Shown here in pieces: positions 22,318 through 30,547 of a stretch of 31,598 nucleotides of DNA. The notes beneath the pieces were generated by a model. The model made no database searches. It was given only the letters and a program-made list of their open reading frames with translations, and was not told where the DNA came from. The position numbers and the translations under genes are program-made. The first letter of the stretch is position 1. The number at the start of each line of letters is the position of its first letter. Origin of the DNA: Bacteriovoracaceae bacterium UBA4096 (GTDB lineage: Bacteria > Bdellovibrionota > Bacteriovoracia > Bacteriovoracales > Bacteriovoracaceae); the NCBI GenBank assembly GCA_002381945.1, contig DFXY01000012.1, forward strand, positions 27,675 through 59,272, given 5' to 3'.

Positions 22318-23208
22318 ATGATGTGGGCCGAACCGAATATTCTTGTTTGTTCCGACTTCTCTCTTTACTCCGATTTTGCTTTAAAAGCTGCTGAGGAACT
22401 ACGTGTTAAAACCAGAGCAACGGTACATGTCCTTCACGTTGCAGAGGTTCCCATTCAGTGGCAGTCACCCTCGGTAGATTTTCTTCCTCATTATATGGAT
22501 GAAAAATTTGATGTGGAAGTTTTGAAAGTTTCCGAAAAAGAACTCGAAAATAGAATGGCCAAGGTTGGTTTGAGTGGCGAGGTACATGTCACTATGGGAA
22601 TGGTTTATGCTTCTATTCAGGAAATGATTAAGGACAAACACATTGACCTCCTCATTATGGGCCATAAAGGTATAACGAACACTCCCTTCCATTTAGGAAG
22701 TCTTGCTGAGAAAATGGTGGCCGCTTCCCCTGTGCCAGTATTGGTGACTAAAAGACCTGTGAGTTTTGAACGTATTGCAGGCCTCATTGATCCAACGAAT
22801 CCTTTGGAAGAGATTATTCAGGTCTCTCACGAGCTGGCCCGGTTATTTTCTTCCAAGCTTGAAATTGTGGCACTATTTAAAGATGTGATGACCCATTTTT
22901 TAGGATTAGGAAAACTTTCTTTTTCAACCAGGCTTTTAAGTTTAAGTGAGGAGCAAAAAGAGGAAGTTTTGCACAATACCCGGAGTCTCATAAAAAATCT
23001 TCTTCCTGCAGATTCTCATGCTCAAATCAAAGTTGAAATCACCATTGAAAAACAACTGGCATATCACCTGAACTCAATTCTCGAAGGTGATCACACCAGC
23101 TTTGCGGTCATGAAAAGACATCACGCAGGGTCCTTAGAAAAACTCTTAATTGGCCAAGAAACCCGCCGAATGTTGGAATTATTTGAAGGCAGTCTCTTGA
23201 TTCTCTAA
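22318..23208 (+). CDS. Universal stress protein, two-domain type
   Basis: A 296-aa cytoplasmic protein with two UspA-like halves. The first has the strand ILVCSDFSLYSDFALKAAEEL and the ATP-binding loop GHKGITNTPFHLGSLAEKM near residues 117-135, followed by VPVLVTKRP. The second half (about 155-296) is degenerate: VMKRHHAGSLEKLLIGQETRRM lacks the full glycine loop. Tandem Usp proteins sense energy status or bind nucleotides. Two adjacent ATGs exist; the second (22321) has better spacing to GAGG. It follows the Hsp20 gene by about 40 bp. Confidence 0.9.
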   Translation: MMWAEPNILVCSDFSLYSDFALKAAEELRVKTRATVHVLHVAEVPIQWQSPSVDFLPHYMDEKFDVEVLKVSEKELENRMAKVGLSGEVHVTMGMVYASIQEMIKDKHIDLLIMGHKGITNTPFHLGSLAEKMVAASPVPVLVTKRPVSFERIAGLIDPTNPLEEIIQVSHELARLFSSKLEIVALFKDVMTHFLGLGKLSFSTRLLSLSEEQKEEVLHNTRSLIKNLLPADSHAQIKVEITIEKQLAYHLNSILEGDHTSFAVMKRHHAGSLEKLLIGQETRRMLELFEGSLLIL

Positions 23209-23253
23209 ATTTGACAAATTTAATCAAGAAGTGGCGAGTTTATTTTTCCAAAT

Positions 23254-23292
23254 AAAACTAGATCAATTTTACTATTAAAACTAGATCAATTT
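23254..23292. repeat. Two direct repeats upstream of the RHH/recombinase operon
   Basis: AAAACTAGATCAATTT occurs at 23254-23269 and again at 23277-23292, a period of 23 bp (about two helical turns). A C4-A-T-A-A-G4 hairpin (23311-23322) follows. The arrangement suggests binding sites for the RHH-like protein or recombinase encoded just downstream, or an operator controlling them. Confidence 0.6.
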
Positions 23293-23388
23293 AATTACTA
23301 TGGTTTTATACCCCATAAGGGGAATTATGCGAGAGAACGGCGCGCATAAATTTTTATTCGTCTTAGATACCTTGTTTTTGGAGTTTTC

Positions 23389-23973
23389 ATGGGTGATTCC
23401 TCTCGAAGTTTGAATGTTTTAAAGAAGATTTTAAACAACGACATAAGGCCTGCGTCGAGTGAATCGACCTCGGAAGAAATCATAGAAAAATATTTTACGC
23501 CGACTTCCATAGAGAGAAAAAAAGTCAAGGCCCCAGGGCGCCCTAAACTTGAAGATCATCTTAAGGCCCGGAACTTTACCCTTTGTCTTGCTCCTAAATA
23601 TGTTTCCTTTTTAGATCGTCTGCAGGTTCAGGATAAAAAGATTCAAGGGAGAGGTCGTAAGATTCGTTTTATCATCGACCGCTTTCTGGAGATGGGTAAA
23701 CGTCAGGAAGCTCAATTGAAATTGATTAAAGAATCTCTAGGCAATGTGGAAGGAGTGCTTAAAAACTTTTCCGGTCAGGTTGAAAAAGGTCAAAAACTCG
23801 AATTAAGCGTTAGGGAAAAGCTGGAAGTCAGAAAGGCCGTCAATCAGGTGCATTTATTGGTTAAACTCCAGGCGTTTACTGCTAAAGACCTCTATCGACT
23901 TTTACCACGTAATGACTGGGCCATTATGGCCTTCTGCCTTGATTGGAGTAGGAATCACCCGGAGAATAAATGA
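23389..23973 (+). CDS. RHH-like DNA-binding protein coupled to recombinase
   Basis: A 194-aa basic protein. After an acidic/polar N-terminus, residues about 50-100 (PGRPKLEDHLKARNFTLCLA, PKYVSFLDRLQVQD, then GRGRKIRFIIDRFLEMGKR) have the strand-helix-turn-helix pattern of ribbon-helix-helix DNA binders. A long helical region (about 105-165) and a C-terminal segment with RLLPRNDWAIMAF follow. No exact family is recognised. The start has TTTGGAG with 5-nt spacing. Its stop overlaps the recombinase ATG by 4 bp, so the two products probably act together, the RHH protein placing or limiting the recombinase. Confidence 0.72.
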   Translation: MGDSSRSLNVLKKILNNDIRPASSESTSEEIIEKYFTPTSIERKKVKAPGRPKLEDHLKARNFTLCLAPKYVSFLDRLQVQDKKIQGRGRKIRFIIDRFLEMGKRQEAQLKLIKESLGNVEGVLKNFSGQVEKGQKLELSVREKLEVRKAVNQVHLLVKLQAFTAKDLYRLLPRNDWAIMAFCLDWSRNHPENK

Positions 23974-24926
23974 ATCACAAAAGTCTTCAACCATTTTCGG
24001 GATTTCAAATTGATCAGAGTGCCAGATTTGACAGGAACAAAATCTATTATGGTTTTATTCATAATTATTCTTCACCACACACCAGGGACGCCTACACCAG
24101 GGATCTAAGAAAGTTTCTTCAATTTATTGATCAGAGTTTTCGTGGTTTGAATGAACTCCAGGTTGAGCATTCCCATCTTGTGGCCTTTAAGGATTTTTTA
24201 CAGCGAGATGATTACTCCCAAAGAAGTGTTAATCGTCTTTTGGCCACACTCTGGTCATTTTATGATTACCTTATGGATTTGGAGTTAATCGATAGAAATC
24301 CAGTCAGTCGGGTTAAACGGTTCAGTATTCCCAAAGAGGTGAGGACTCAGGATCTAAGTGATGAGCAAGTCTTTAACCTTCTGAGCGCCATTGATGAGAG
24401 CACAGGTGCCGGTAAGCTTCATAAAGCGGTGCTGAGTTTATTTTTCACTACCGGTATGAGGCACCGTGAAGTTTCTCATTTACAATTTAAATGTCTGGAT
24501 GAAGAAAATGGCTTCACTATTATCCGCTATACGGCCAAGGGGTCTCAGGAAATGGTGACTCCATTAAACCCTAAAGTTCTCACAGCATTGGGTAATTACT
24601 TAAGATGGTGTGAAGCCCAGGATTATCCTATGGGGCCCGAAGACTATATTTTTCGACCTACCAGAAATGCTCATACAGGAAATCTCAACAAGCCTCTGGA
24701 TCCAAAGTCACTCAATTATATCATTAAAAAATATGCTAAGAAGACAGGTGTCACTGGAAAGATAACCATTCACTCTGCGAGATCCACTGTAATTGGGATG
24801 CTTCTGGATAAAGGTCACGCACTTGAGCGGGTTGCCGATTTTGTTGGTCACAAGAATATTTCGATGACCAAGGCCTATAATAAGAGAAAATTAAGGATAC
24901 AGCAGTCTTTAAGCCTGGAATTATAG
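23970..24926 (+). CDS. Tyrosine recombinase (XerC/D-like)
   Basis: A 318-aa DNA recombinase with an N-terminal SAM-like core-binding domain (YSSPHTRDAYTRDLRKFLQF) and a complete catalytic domain: Arg in TTGMRHREVSHL, Lys in YTAKGSQEM, H-x-x-R in IHSARSTV, His in FVGHKNISMTKAYNK with the nucleophile Tyr in the same segment. Length equals XerC/XerD. It is distinct from the short recombinase at 632-1351. No tRNA or att-like duplication is visible next to it, so it may act on a resident target. It is coupled to an RHH-like gene and followed by a cNMP-binding membrane protein gene after 69 bp. Confidence 0.9.
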   Translation: MNHKSLQPFSGFQIDQSARFDRNKIYYGFIHNYSSPHTRDAYTRDLRKFLQFIDQSFRGLNELQVEHSHLVAFKDFLQRDDYSQRSVNRLLATLWSFYDYLMDLELIDRNPVSRVKRFSIPKEVRTQDLSDEQVFNLLSAIDESTGAGKLHKAVLSLFFTTGMRHREVSHLQFKCLDEENGFTIIRYTAKGSQEMVTPLNPKVLTALGNYLRWCEAQDYPMGPEDYIFRPTRNAHTGNLNKPLDPKSLNYIIKKYAKKTGVTGKITIHSARSTVIGMLLDKGHALERVADFVGHKNISMTKAYNKRKLRIQQSLSLEL

Positions 24927-24995
24927 GAATACCTGAGCAGAATCAGATAGATAAAATCCATAAATTTGATCCAGCTTCTGCCGATAAGCCTCCAG

Positions 24996-27041
24996 ATGGC
25001 AAACACTATAAAACTTGATCAACTTAGGCCCTCCCTCAAAGCATGTAACCTTTATGAAGGGGACAAGACCATTGTGGTGGAGGATGTGGAAAGTAAGGCC
25101 CAGATCGTTCTACCTAAAGAGAATGCTCCTATCCTGGAGCTTTTGACAGGTGAGTACAGTATAAAAGATATCTCGGCCGAGCTTTATCATTCGCACGGTC
25201 AAGTGAGCTTTCATTCCATCATTACAACGATTAAATTATTAGGTGAAGCTCATCTACTTGAAGGCATGGATCATAAATTTGATGCTGTTCAGGAAGAGAA
25301 AAGCCCCCATGAGCAAAAAGCTTCTATTCTCAATAGAGCATTATTTGAATTGAAGTTGATTAATAAATTGAGTTTTAAGTGGCCTCATGATGTGGTCTTT
25401 TTTGCTATGGCATGCGCCCTTGGCGCTGTCCTGATTTTTAACTATCAGGCATTCCTTGGATTAAATCTCTCTCGCTTCCTAAAATCTCCACTTGGTTATG
25501 ACGAAGCACTTTTGCGTCTTTTTGTGATGAGTTCACTTCTTATGAGCATGAAAAGCTTTTTACAAGGGACATTACTTCTATTCTCAACAGGTTCACTATA
25601 TGGAGCAGGGGTAAAGCTTTATCCTTACTCTTTATCTCTTAGTATTAATGATAACTCCTTGTATTCCCATCCCAAGAAAAGCGTCATCATTTCTTATGGG
25701 ATTTGCTCTGCTCTCTTATATCTGATTTGTTTTTCAGGGTTAAGTATGGTTCCTGCCATAAGACCTTATCGACATGATCTGGGAGTTCTTGCAATTTTGT
25801 TGACCTTCATTGAAATGAATCCCTACCGTAGAAGTGATTTAACGAAACTGTTTTATTTCTTCTATGCGGAAAATCAGCTCAAGAACATTATGCCGTATCT
25901 TAAAAACTGCACATTGGCAGGCCTGTGGAAAGATACTGGCGCTAAAATTTCAGATGAGATTCGTTATGTGACTTATTCTGTTCTGGCAATTGGATGGGCC
26001 ATAGGCTTTTCATTGTTTAGTTTTGAAATCATTTTCAAAAGTTTCCCCGGACTTTTCTACCAGATTCAACTTGGCCAGCCTCAAAGTAAGTATTCGGCCA
26101 TGATCATCATGGGTTTGTTAACTTTTATTACTGGCTATCTCTTAGTGGATTTGTTCCATACTCTCTTGAAAAATATTCTCTCTCCTCTAGTTCTGCCCCT
26201 AATGAAGTTGGGACAACGGACCAAGGTTTACAAGCACGAGGACATTACTGCCGAAACAGTTAAAGTGAACCTTAAAAATCACATGCTGTTTAACCAGTTT
26301 AAAGAAGAAGCCCTGGAATTTCTGATCGCACATTCCACCATTAAGACCAAGAAAAAAGGATCCCATCTCATCCTTCAAGGTGATGAAGGCCGTGATGTTT
26401 ATTTTTTGATTGATGGAAGCGTGGACGTCACAGTGCGGGAAAAGACCGGGCGGACCAAGCACATTGTTAATCTTGGGAAAAATACTGTTTTTGGTGAGAT
26501 GGCCATTTTTGAGAAAACCAAGAGAACGGCCAACGTCACGGCCAGTGATGACATTGTGTATCTTGAAATGCCTGAGAATGTTTTCGGTCTTTTGATGAAT
26601 GATGAACAATTTAAAGATGACTTTGATAAGCTTCAAAAGCGAGTTGAAATATCTCAGTTCGTGGCATCCGCCAATTTATTTAAAGATTTTCCACCAGAAG
26701 TGATGAATCTCTTTGTTGAAGCAGGGGATTTAGTCTTGTTTCCGGCCGGCCATAATATTGTTGATGAAGGTGAAAAAGATAAAACCTTCTACCTTTTAAT
26801 TAAAGGGAAGGTCGACATTATTAAAGGACAAGATAAAGTTGCTGAACTTGGACAAGGGGATTTTTTTGGTGAAGTCGCTCTTATAGCCAATGTTCCAAGG
26901 ACTGCATCTGTTAAAACACTCGAGGACAGTTTATTCCTTTATATTGAAGATAAAAAGTTCTGGAATATCCTGTCGGAGAATATAGAACTCGCTATGTATA
27001 TTGAAAGTGTTGGCCGCCACCGCTTAGGGGAGGCAGCATGA
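24996..27041 (+). CDS. PqqD-like / degenerate M50-like membrane protein with two cNMP domains
   Basis: A 681-aa protein. Residues about 5-95 match a PqqD-like (peptide-chaperone) domain (ILELLTGEYSIKDISAELY, LLGEAHLLEG). About residues 115-410 are polytopic. A loop (MSSLLMSMKSFLQGTLLLFS) lies where M50 site-2-protease-like proteins carry HExxH, and MNPYRRSDLTKLFYFF resembles the NPxxxxDG motif without its Asp-Gly, so proteolytic activity seems lost. Two tandem cyclic-nucleotide domains follow, each with an intact phosphate-binding cassette (FGEMAIFEKTKRTANV; FGEVALIANVPRTASV). ATG 24996 is preferred over TTG 24966; neither has a good ribosome site. It is coupled to a GspG-like gene by an ATGA overlap. 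Confidence 0.7.
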   Translation: MANTIKLDQLRPSLKACNLYEGDKTIVVEDVESKAQIVLPKENAPILELLTGEYSIKDISAELYHSHGQVSFHSIITTIKLLGEAHLLEGMDHKFDAVQEEKSPHEQKASILNRALFELKLINKLSFKWPHDVVFFAMACALGAVLIFNYQAFLGLNLSRFLKSPLGYDEALLRLFVMSSLLMSMKSFLQGTLLLFSTGSLYGAGVKLYPYSLSLSINDNSLYSHPKKSVIISYGICSALLYLICFSGLSMVPAIRPYRHDLGVLAILLTFIEMNPYRRSDLTKLFYFFYAENQLKNIMPYLKNCTLAGLWKDTGAKISDEIRYVTYSVLAIGWAIGFSLFSFEIIFKSFPGLFYQIQLGQPQSKYSAMIIMGLLTFITGYLLVDLFHTLLKNILSPLVLPLMKLGQRTKVYKHEDITAETVKVNLKNHMLFNQFKEEALEFLIAHSTIKTKKKGSHLILQGDEGRDVYFLIDGSVDVTVREKTGRTKHIVNLGKNTVFGEMAIFEKTKRTANVTASDDIVYLEMPENVFGLLMNDEQFKDDFDKLQKRVEISQFVASANLFKDFPPEVMNLFVEAGDLVLFPAGHNIVDEGEKDKTFYLLIKGKVDIIKGQDKVAELGQGDFFGEVALIANVPRTASVKTLEDSLFLYIEDKKFWNILSENIELAMYIESVGRHRLGEAA

Positions 27042-27706
27042 AAAAAATTTTCGGACTTCTCCTTAAAATTCTACCACTATTAACCATTTATAAAGGACTC
27101 ACAAGTGGTGGCGCTCGTTTAGGACCTTTCATTGATACCGCCAAAGTCGCCCTCACTCAATATGAAGTGGCGCAAATCACAAAACTTACTTTTGAGGATT
27201 ATGCTCATAAAAACAAAGTGGTGAGTTCCTCTGAGTTTCCGCAATTTATCAAAGATAAATACCACAGTCAGTATTCAGTACTGGCCCGGGAATTGACCGG
27301 CGATAAAGAACATGATCATTCAAAAGACATCTGGGGTCAGGAATTTCAGTTGATCTTAAATCAGAATATCGGGCAGGTGAGAATCGCAAGTGCTGGACCG
27401 GATGGGATCATTCAGAATAAAGATGATATAGGAGTTGATTTTCCTGTTGATATGCCACAAAGGAGAAGACCTGCCTCAGTTCCAAAACTTGAGGTTAATC
27501 CTGAACCTCAGGACATCGCCTTCCAGGACGAGGATTCAGTGGAAGTGGTAGAGGCCCAATTAGAGTATGATCCGCAATATGATGAAGAAGGATTTGATAA
27601 ATACGGTTTCAACCAGGATGGTTATGATCGAGACGGTTATGACCAAAATGGCTTTCATCGAAACGAAAAAGAGCTCCAATATGCTGAAGCTACTACAGAT
27701 CAATAG
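27038..27706 (+). CDS. GspG-like protein with acidic Gly/Tyr repeat tail
   Basis: A 222-aa protein with an N-terminal hydrophobic segment (LLLKILPLLTIYKGL) that is not a prepilin sequence. Residues about 104-136 read DIWGQEFQLIL and VRIASAGPDGIIQNKDDIGVD, the C-terminal signature of major pseudopilins (GspG) where Asp residues bind calcium. The remaining tail is Pro/Glu-rich and ends in repeats of the form GFDKYGFNQDGYDRDGYD, a flexible acidic Tyr/Gly region. It may associate with the cNMP-domain membrane protein encoded upstream, with which it overlaps by 4 bp. No secretion ATPase is nearby. Confidence 0.7.
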   Translation: MKKIFGLLLKILPLLTIYKGLTSGGARLGPFIDTAKVALTQYEVAQITKLTFEDYAHKNKVVSSSEFPQFIKDKYHSQYSVLARELTGDKEHDHSKDIWGQEFQLILNQNIGQVRIASAGPDGIIQNKDDIGVDFPVDMPQRRRPASVPKLEVNPEPQDIAFQDEDSVEVVEAQLEYDPQYDEEGFDKYGFNQDGYDRDGYDQNGFHRNEKELQYAEATTDQ

Positions 27707-27788
27707 AACCTACCTGTAAAAATTTCCGAGTAAATAGTCTTCCCTTATGATTGATGGTATCTCCCATTCATAAAAATAAGGAGACTCT

Positions 27789-28247
27789 ATGAAATCATTT
27801 TTGATATCTGCCGTGACATTCCTCTCATTAATTTCCTGGTCAATGGCCGCAGAGGCAGTAAGTTCATTTAACTGTAATGCCCAGATGATTGGTCTCAATG
27901 AAGATGGCGTGAGTACGAGAGGGTTGATTGCTCCATTATTAGTCTCTTCAAATAAAGATTCTTTAATTAATGCTAAATATACTTATGAGGCCCTTTCTCT
28001 TAATTTTAATCCGAATGTATTAAATGATAAGGGAGCTTATGTGATCCTCGATGGACGTGCCAAAATGATGTTGCTCAATGTTCATGTTTCTCTCAAGGCC
28101 GTAAACGATAAGGCCATTCGTGTTGAAATGACCGATAGAATTTCAAACGTTTCAGCTGTTGCGACATTCAAAGCTTCTGCCGGTGAAGCAACTACCACAC
28201 TTTCTACAACTGAAGGTTCTTTTCATTTAACTTGCCGAGCCAACTAA
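27789..28247 (+). CDS. Small secreted protein of unknown function
   Basis: A 152-aa protein with signal peptide (cleavage near SMAAEA), AAGGAG before the ATG, and a strand-rich mature part. Two cysteines (SSFNCNAQ near the mature start and HLTCRAN at the end) would pin N- and C-termini together. The layout (Cys after the signal peptide and Cys at the C-terminus) recurs in the secreted protein at 30073-30480, though sequence similarity is weak. No family is recognised. Confidence 0.78.
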   Translation: MKSFLISAVTFLSLISWSMAAEAVSSFNCNAQMIGLNEDGVSTRGLIAPLLVSSNKDSLINAKYTYEALSLNFNPNVLNDKGAYVILDGRAKMMLLNVHVSLKAVNDKAIRVEMTDRISNVSAVATFKASAGEATTTLSTTEGSFHLTCRAN

Positions 28248-28259
28248 AAACTTTATTCT

Positions 28260-28284
28260 GTGAAGGGCCTTTATGGCCCTTCAC
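28260..28284 (+). terminator. Bidirectional terminator
   Basis: A perfect 10-bp stem, GTGAAGGGCC and GGCCCTTCAC, with loop TTTAT lies between the convergent secreted-protein and FemAB-like genes, followed by a pyrimidine-rich run. It overlaps the stop codon of the latter. Confidence 0.8.
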
Positions 28285-29366
28285 TCTTTCCATGGCAGCA
28301 ATTTGGATAATTCTTCAATGGCCTGTCGAACTTGGATCTTTTCATTCCTAATATACTCTTCAATCGCCTTGTGAAATGCCGGATGTTTTAATTTATGTGC
28401 ACTGAAAGTTCTGACAGGCCTAAACCCTCTGGCTATTTTATGTTCACCCTGGGCGCCTGCTTCAAACGTTTTAAGCTTATTCTTTATACAAAAATCTATC
28501 CCTTGGTAATAACAAAGCTCAAAATGGAGATTTTGAACGAATGAGTTTGTTCCCCAATATCGTCCATAGAGAGTTTCCTCATCATAAAAGAATAAGGAAG
28601 CGGCCACCGGGAAATTATCCCTGGTTGCTTCTACATACAGGATGTTCTCAGACAAAGTTCTGAATATTTCCATAAAGAAGTGCTCATTTAAATAATCGAA
28701 AGAATTTTTATTCACAATAGTTGAAAGATAAAATTGATACATTCTTTTAGCATGAGCTTCTGTCAGTTCACTTCGGGAGTAGGAATTAAAAACAAGATGT
28801 TCAAAGTGTCGTTCTTTTTTGATGATCTTCTTCTTACGCGGTTTCATTTGGTTTAAATAATCATCAAACTGAGTGTAGCCTTTGTTTTGAAAATGGTATT
28901 GAATGCTTTCTCTGATCAGATAACCATGATTTTCAAAATGTATCGGTTCCCCCTCGGCCAAGAAAAGAAAATGGGCACCTGAGAAGTTATTTTCTAAATA
29001 ATAGCTTTCAAATAGTCTCATCAGTTCGTCTACTGCTTCTTGATTGAATTCTTTCATCATGAAGTGAGTGGTTGTGACTGGTGTAAAAGGAATCATGGCC
29101 GTGAGTTTAGGGTAATAGGGGATTCCATAACGCTGATAGGCCTCTGCCCATGCCCAGTCAAAGATATATTCACCGTAACTGTGGTCTTTTATAAAGGTCA
29201 GTAAAAAGTCATTTCGGGTAGGGTGAGCAAAGATCTTTTCTTGCCACCCTGTGCCTGGACCGATGGAAACACTGGACTTTAGGGCCTCAAGGAATTCAAA
29301 TTTAAGGAATGGGTTCATGTTTGGACAAGCATTCTTCCATCGCTCTTTGGAAATTCCATCAATCAT
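28281..29366 (-). CDS. FemAB-like GNAT acyltransferase
   Basis: A 361-aa cytoplasmic protein of the FemAB-like family (PF04339), predicted aminoacyl or acyl transferases of the GNAT fold. Family hallmarks are MNPFLKFEFLEALKSSVSIG and PGTGWQEK near the N-terminus, KDHSYGEYIFDWAWAEAYQR, YYPKLTAMIPFTPVTT, LYGRYWGTNSFVQNLHFELC and FEAGAQGEHKIARGFRPV. Length fits the family. The substrate is unestablished for most members; a role in envelope or small-molecule modification is a family-level guess. It is divergent from the DUF938 gene. Confidence 0.9.
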   Translation of the reverse strand: MIDGISKERWKNACPNMNPFLKFEFLEALKSSVSIGPGTGWQEKIFAHPTRNDFLLTFIKDHSYGEYIFDWAWAEAYQRYGIPYYPKLTAMIPFTPVTTTHFMMKEFNQEAVDELMRLFESYYLENNFSGAHFLFLAEGEPIHFENHGYLIRESIQYHFQNKGYTQFDDYLNQMKPRKKKIIKKERHFEHLVFNSYSRSELTEAHAKRMYQFYLSTIVNKNSFDYLNEHFFMEIFRTLSENILYVEATRDNFPVAASLFFYDEETLYGRYWGTNSFVQNLHFELCYYQGIDFCIKNKLKTFEAGAQGEHKIARGFRPVRTFSAHKLKHPAFHKAIEEYIRNEKIQVRQAIEELSKLLPWKE

Positions 29367-29438
29367 TAATCATGTCCTTGTGGTCGTTTTCATGGTAGTC
29401 ATCATCCTAACTTTAGTCAAATCCGAGAAAAGAGATAT

Positions 29439-30047
29439 ATGGAAAAACCATTTTCAGCGGCATGTGAAAGAAATCGAGAACCCATCCTTAATATCATGAA
29501 AGATGTTATCAGCCGTGATGATAGGAGATTACTTGAAATTGGTGCTGGCACTGGTCAACATGCAGTTTATTTCGCACCTGCTTTTCCGTGGCTTGAATGG
29601 CATCCGACTGATGTTTCAGCTAATTTATTGGGCATGAAGCTTTGGTTTAATGAGGCACGAGTTTCAAATATTAAACCACCGGTGCGTTTAGATGTAAGTA
29701 AAGATGACTTCCCTAAGCTTAAGTTTGATTTGGTCTTCACCGCTAATACTTTTCACATAATGCATTGGAAAGAATGTAAGTCATTGATCAAGCTTTTGGG
29801 GCATCGATTAAGAGAAGGTTCAAGGGTCATGATATATGGACCATTTAAGTATGATGGTTTATTTACATCGGCAAGTAATGAAGAGTTTGACCAACAATTA
29901 AAACTTCGCGACCCACTCTGTGGCATCCGAGCATTTGAAGATGTTAACAATGGAATGATCAAAAATGGTTTTGAATTAGTTAGTGACTATGAAATGCCGG
30001 CCAATAATAGATTGTTAGTTTATAAGAGGCTAAAATTTTCTAAATAA
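29439..30047 (+). CDS. DUF938 SAM-dependent methyltransferase
   Basis: A 202-aa class I methyltransferase. The DUF938 opening KPFSAACERNREPIL leads into the SAM-binding motif LLEIGAGTGQHAVYFAPAFP, with HPTDVSANL next and a proline-rich RLDVSKDDFP strand, FDLVFTANTFHIMHW, and GSRVMIYGPFKYDGLFTSASNEEFD. Substrate unknown. The region is free-standing between the divergent FemAB-like gene and a secreted-protein gene. The ribosome site is only a purine-rich stretch. Confidence 0.92.
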   Translation: MEKPFSAACERNREPILNIMKDVISRDDRRLLEIGAGTGQHAVYFAPAFPWLEWHPTDVSANLLGMKLWFNEARVSNIKPPVRLDVSKDDFPKLKFDLVFTANTFHIMHWKECKSLIKLLGHRLREGSRVMIYGPFKYDGLFTSASNEEFDQQLKLRDPLCGIRAFEDVNNGMIKNGFELVSDYEMPANNRLLVYKRLKFSK

Positions 30048-30072
30048 CCTCTAACCACATCAGGAGAGTAGA

Positions 30073-30480
30073 ATGAAAAGTTTGTTTATCGCATTTACAC
30101 TTATTGCCAACGTCGCACTGGCAGAAGAAGTTCGTTTTAATTGTGAGTTCACCGATGTCACTTACCGCCGTCAATTTTCTCTTGAGAACATGACAGTAAA
30201 CTTCGAGGATGGCGTTTTCCCGGAAACTCATTTCGATTTTAATTTAAGAAGTGCAGGACTCGTTCCAAAGTTTGAGAGCTATCAGACGATTCGTAGCGGA
30301 ACTGCAAAAGTTTATGAAGTAGGTACACTTGGTCAAAAAAGAAGCATTCAGTTATCATCTGCTGTTAAAGGTGCTGAACTTGAATACATTGGCCTTGTGA
30401 TTGATTTTCCTGGTTTCCTTGCTTCCAAAATTCGTTTTGCTGATGGAACCACCTATTCAGGGACTTGTTTGTCTCTTTAA
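30073..30480 (+). CDS. Small secreted protein of unknown function
   Basis: A 135-aa protein with signal peptide cut after ALAEE and AGGAG before the ATG. The mature part is strand-rich (FNCEFTDVTYRRQF, RSGTAKVYEV, YIGLVIDFPG) with Cys near the start and at the C-terminus (SGTCLSL), as in the protein at 27789-28247. This suggests a small disulfide-closed beta domain. No known family is recognised. Confidence 0.78.
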   Translation: MKSLFIAFTLIANVALAEEVRFNCEFTDVTYRRQFSLENMTVNFEDGVFPETHFDFNLRSAGLVPKFESYQTIRSGTAKVYEVGTLGQKRSIQLSSAVKGAELEYIGLVIDFPGFLASKIRFADGTTYSGTCLSL

Positions 30481-30547
30481 TCTTCATTTGAAAACAAGGT
30501 GAAACTACCGAAAGACTTCTCTAGAATCGCTTCAGTTGGAGGCGATC

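Noticed and set aside
26199..26636. Long antisense frame within the cNMP-domain gene
   Set aside because: It mirrors the cNMP-binding cassette coding strand and has no signal or start of its own.
29251..29499. Plus-strand frame across the divergent FemAB-like/DUF938 gap
   Set aside because: It is antisense to the start of the FemAB-like gene and overlaps the DUF938 start; no family likeness.
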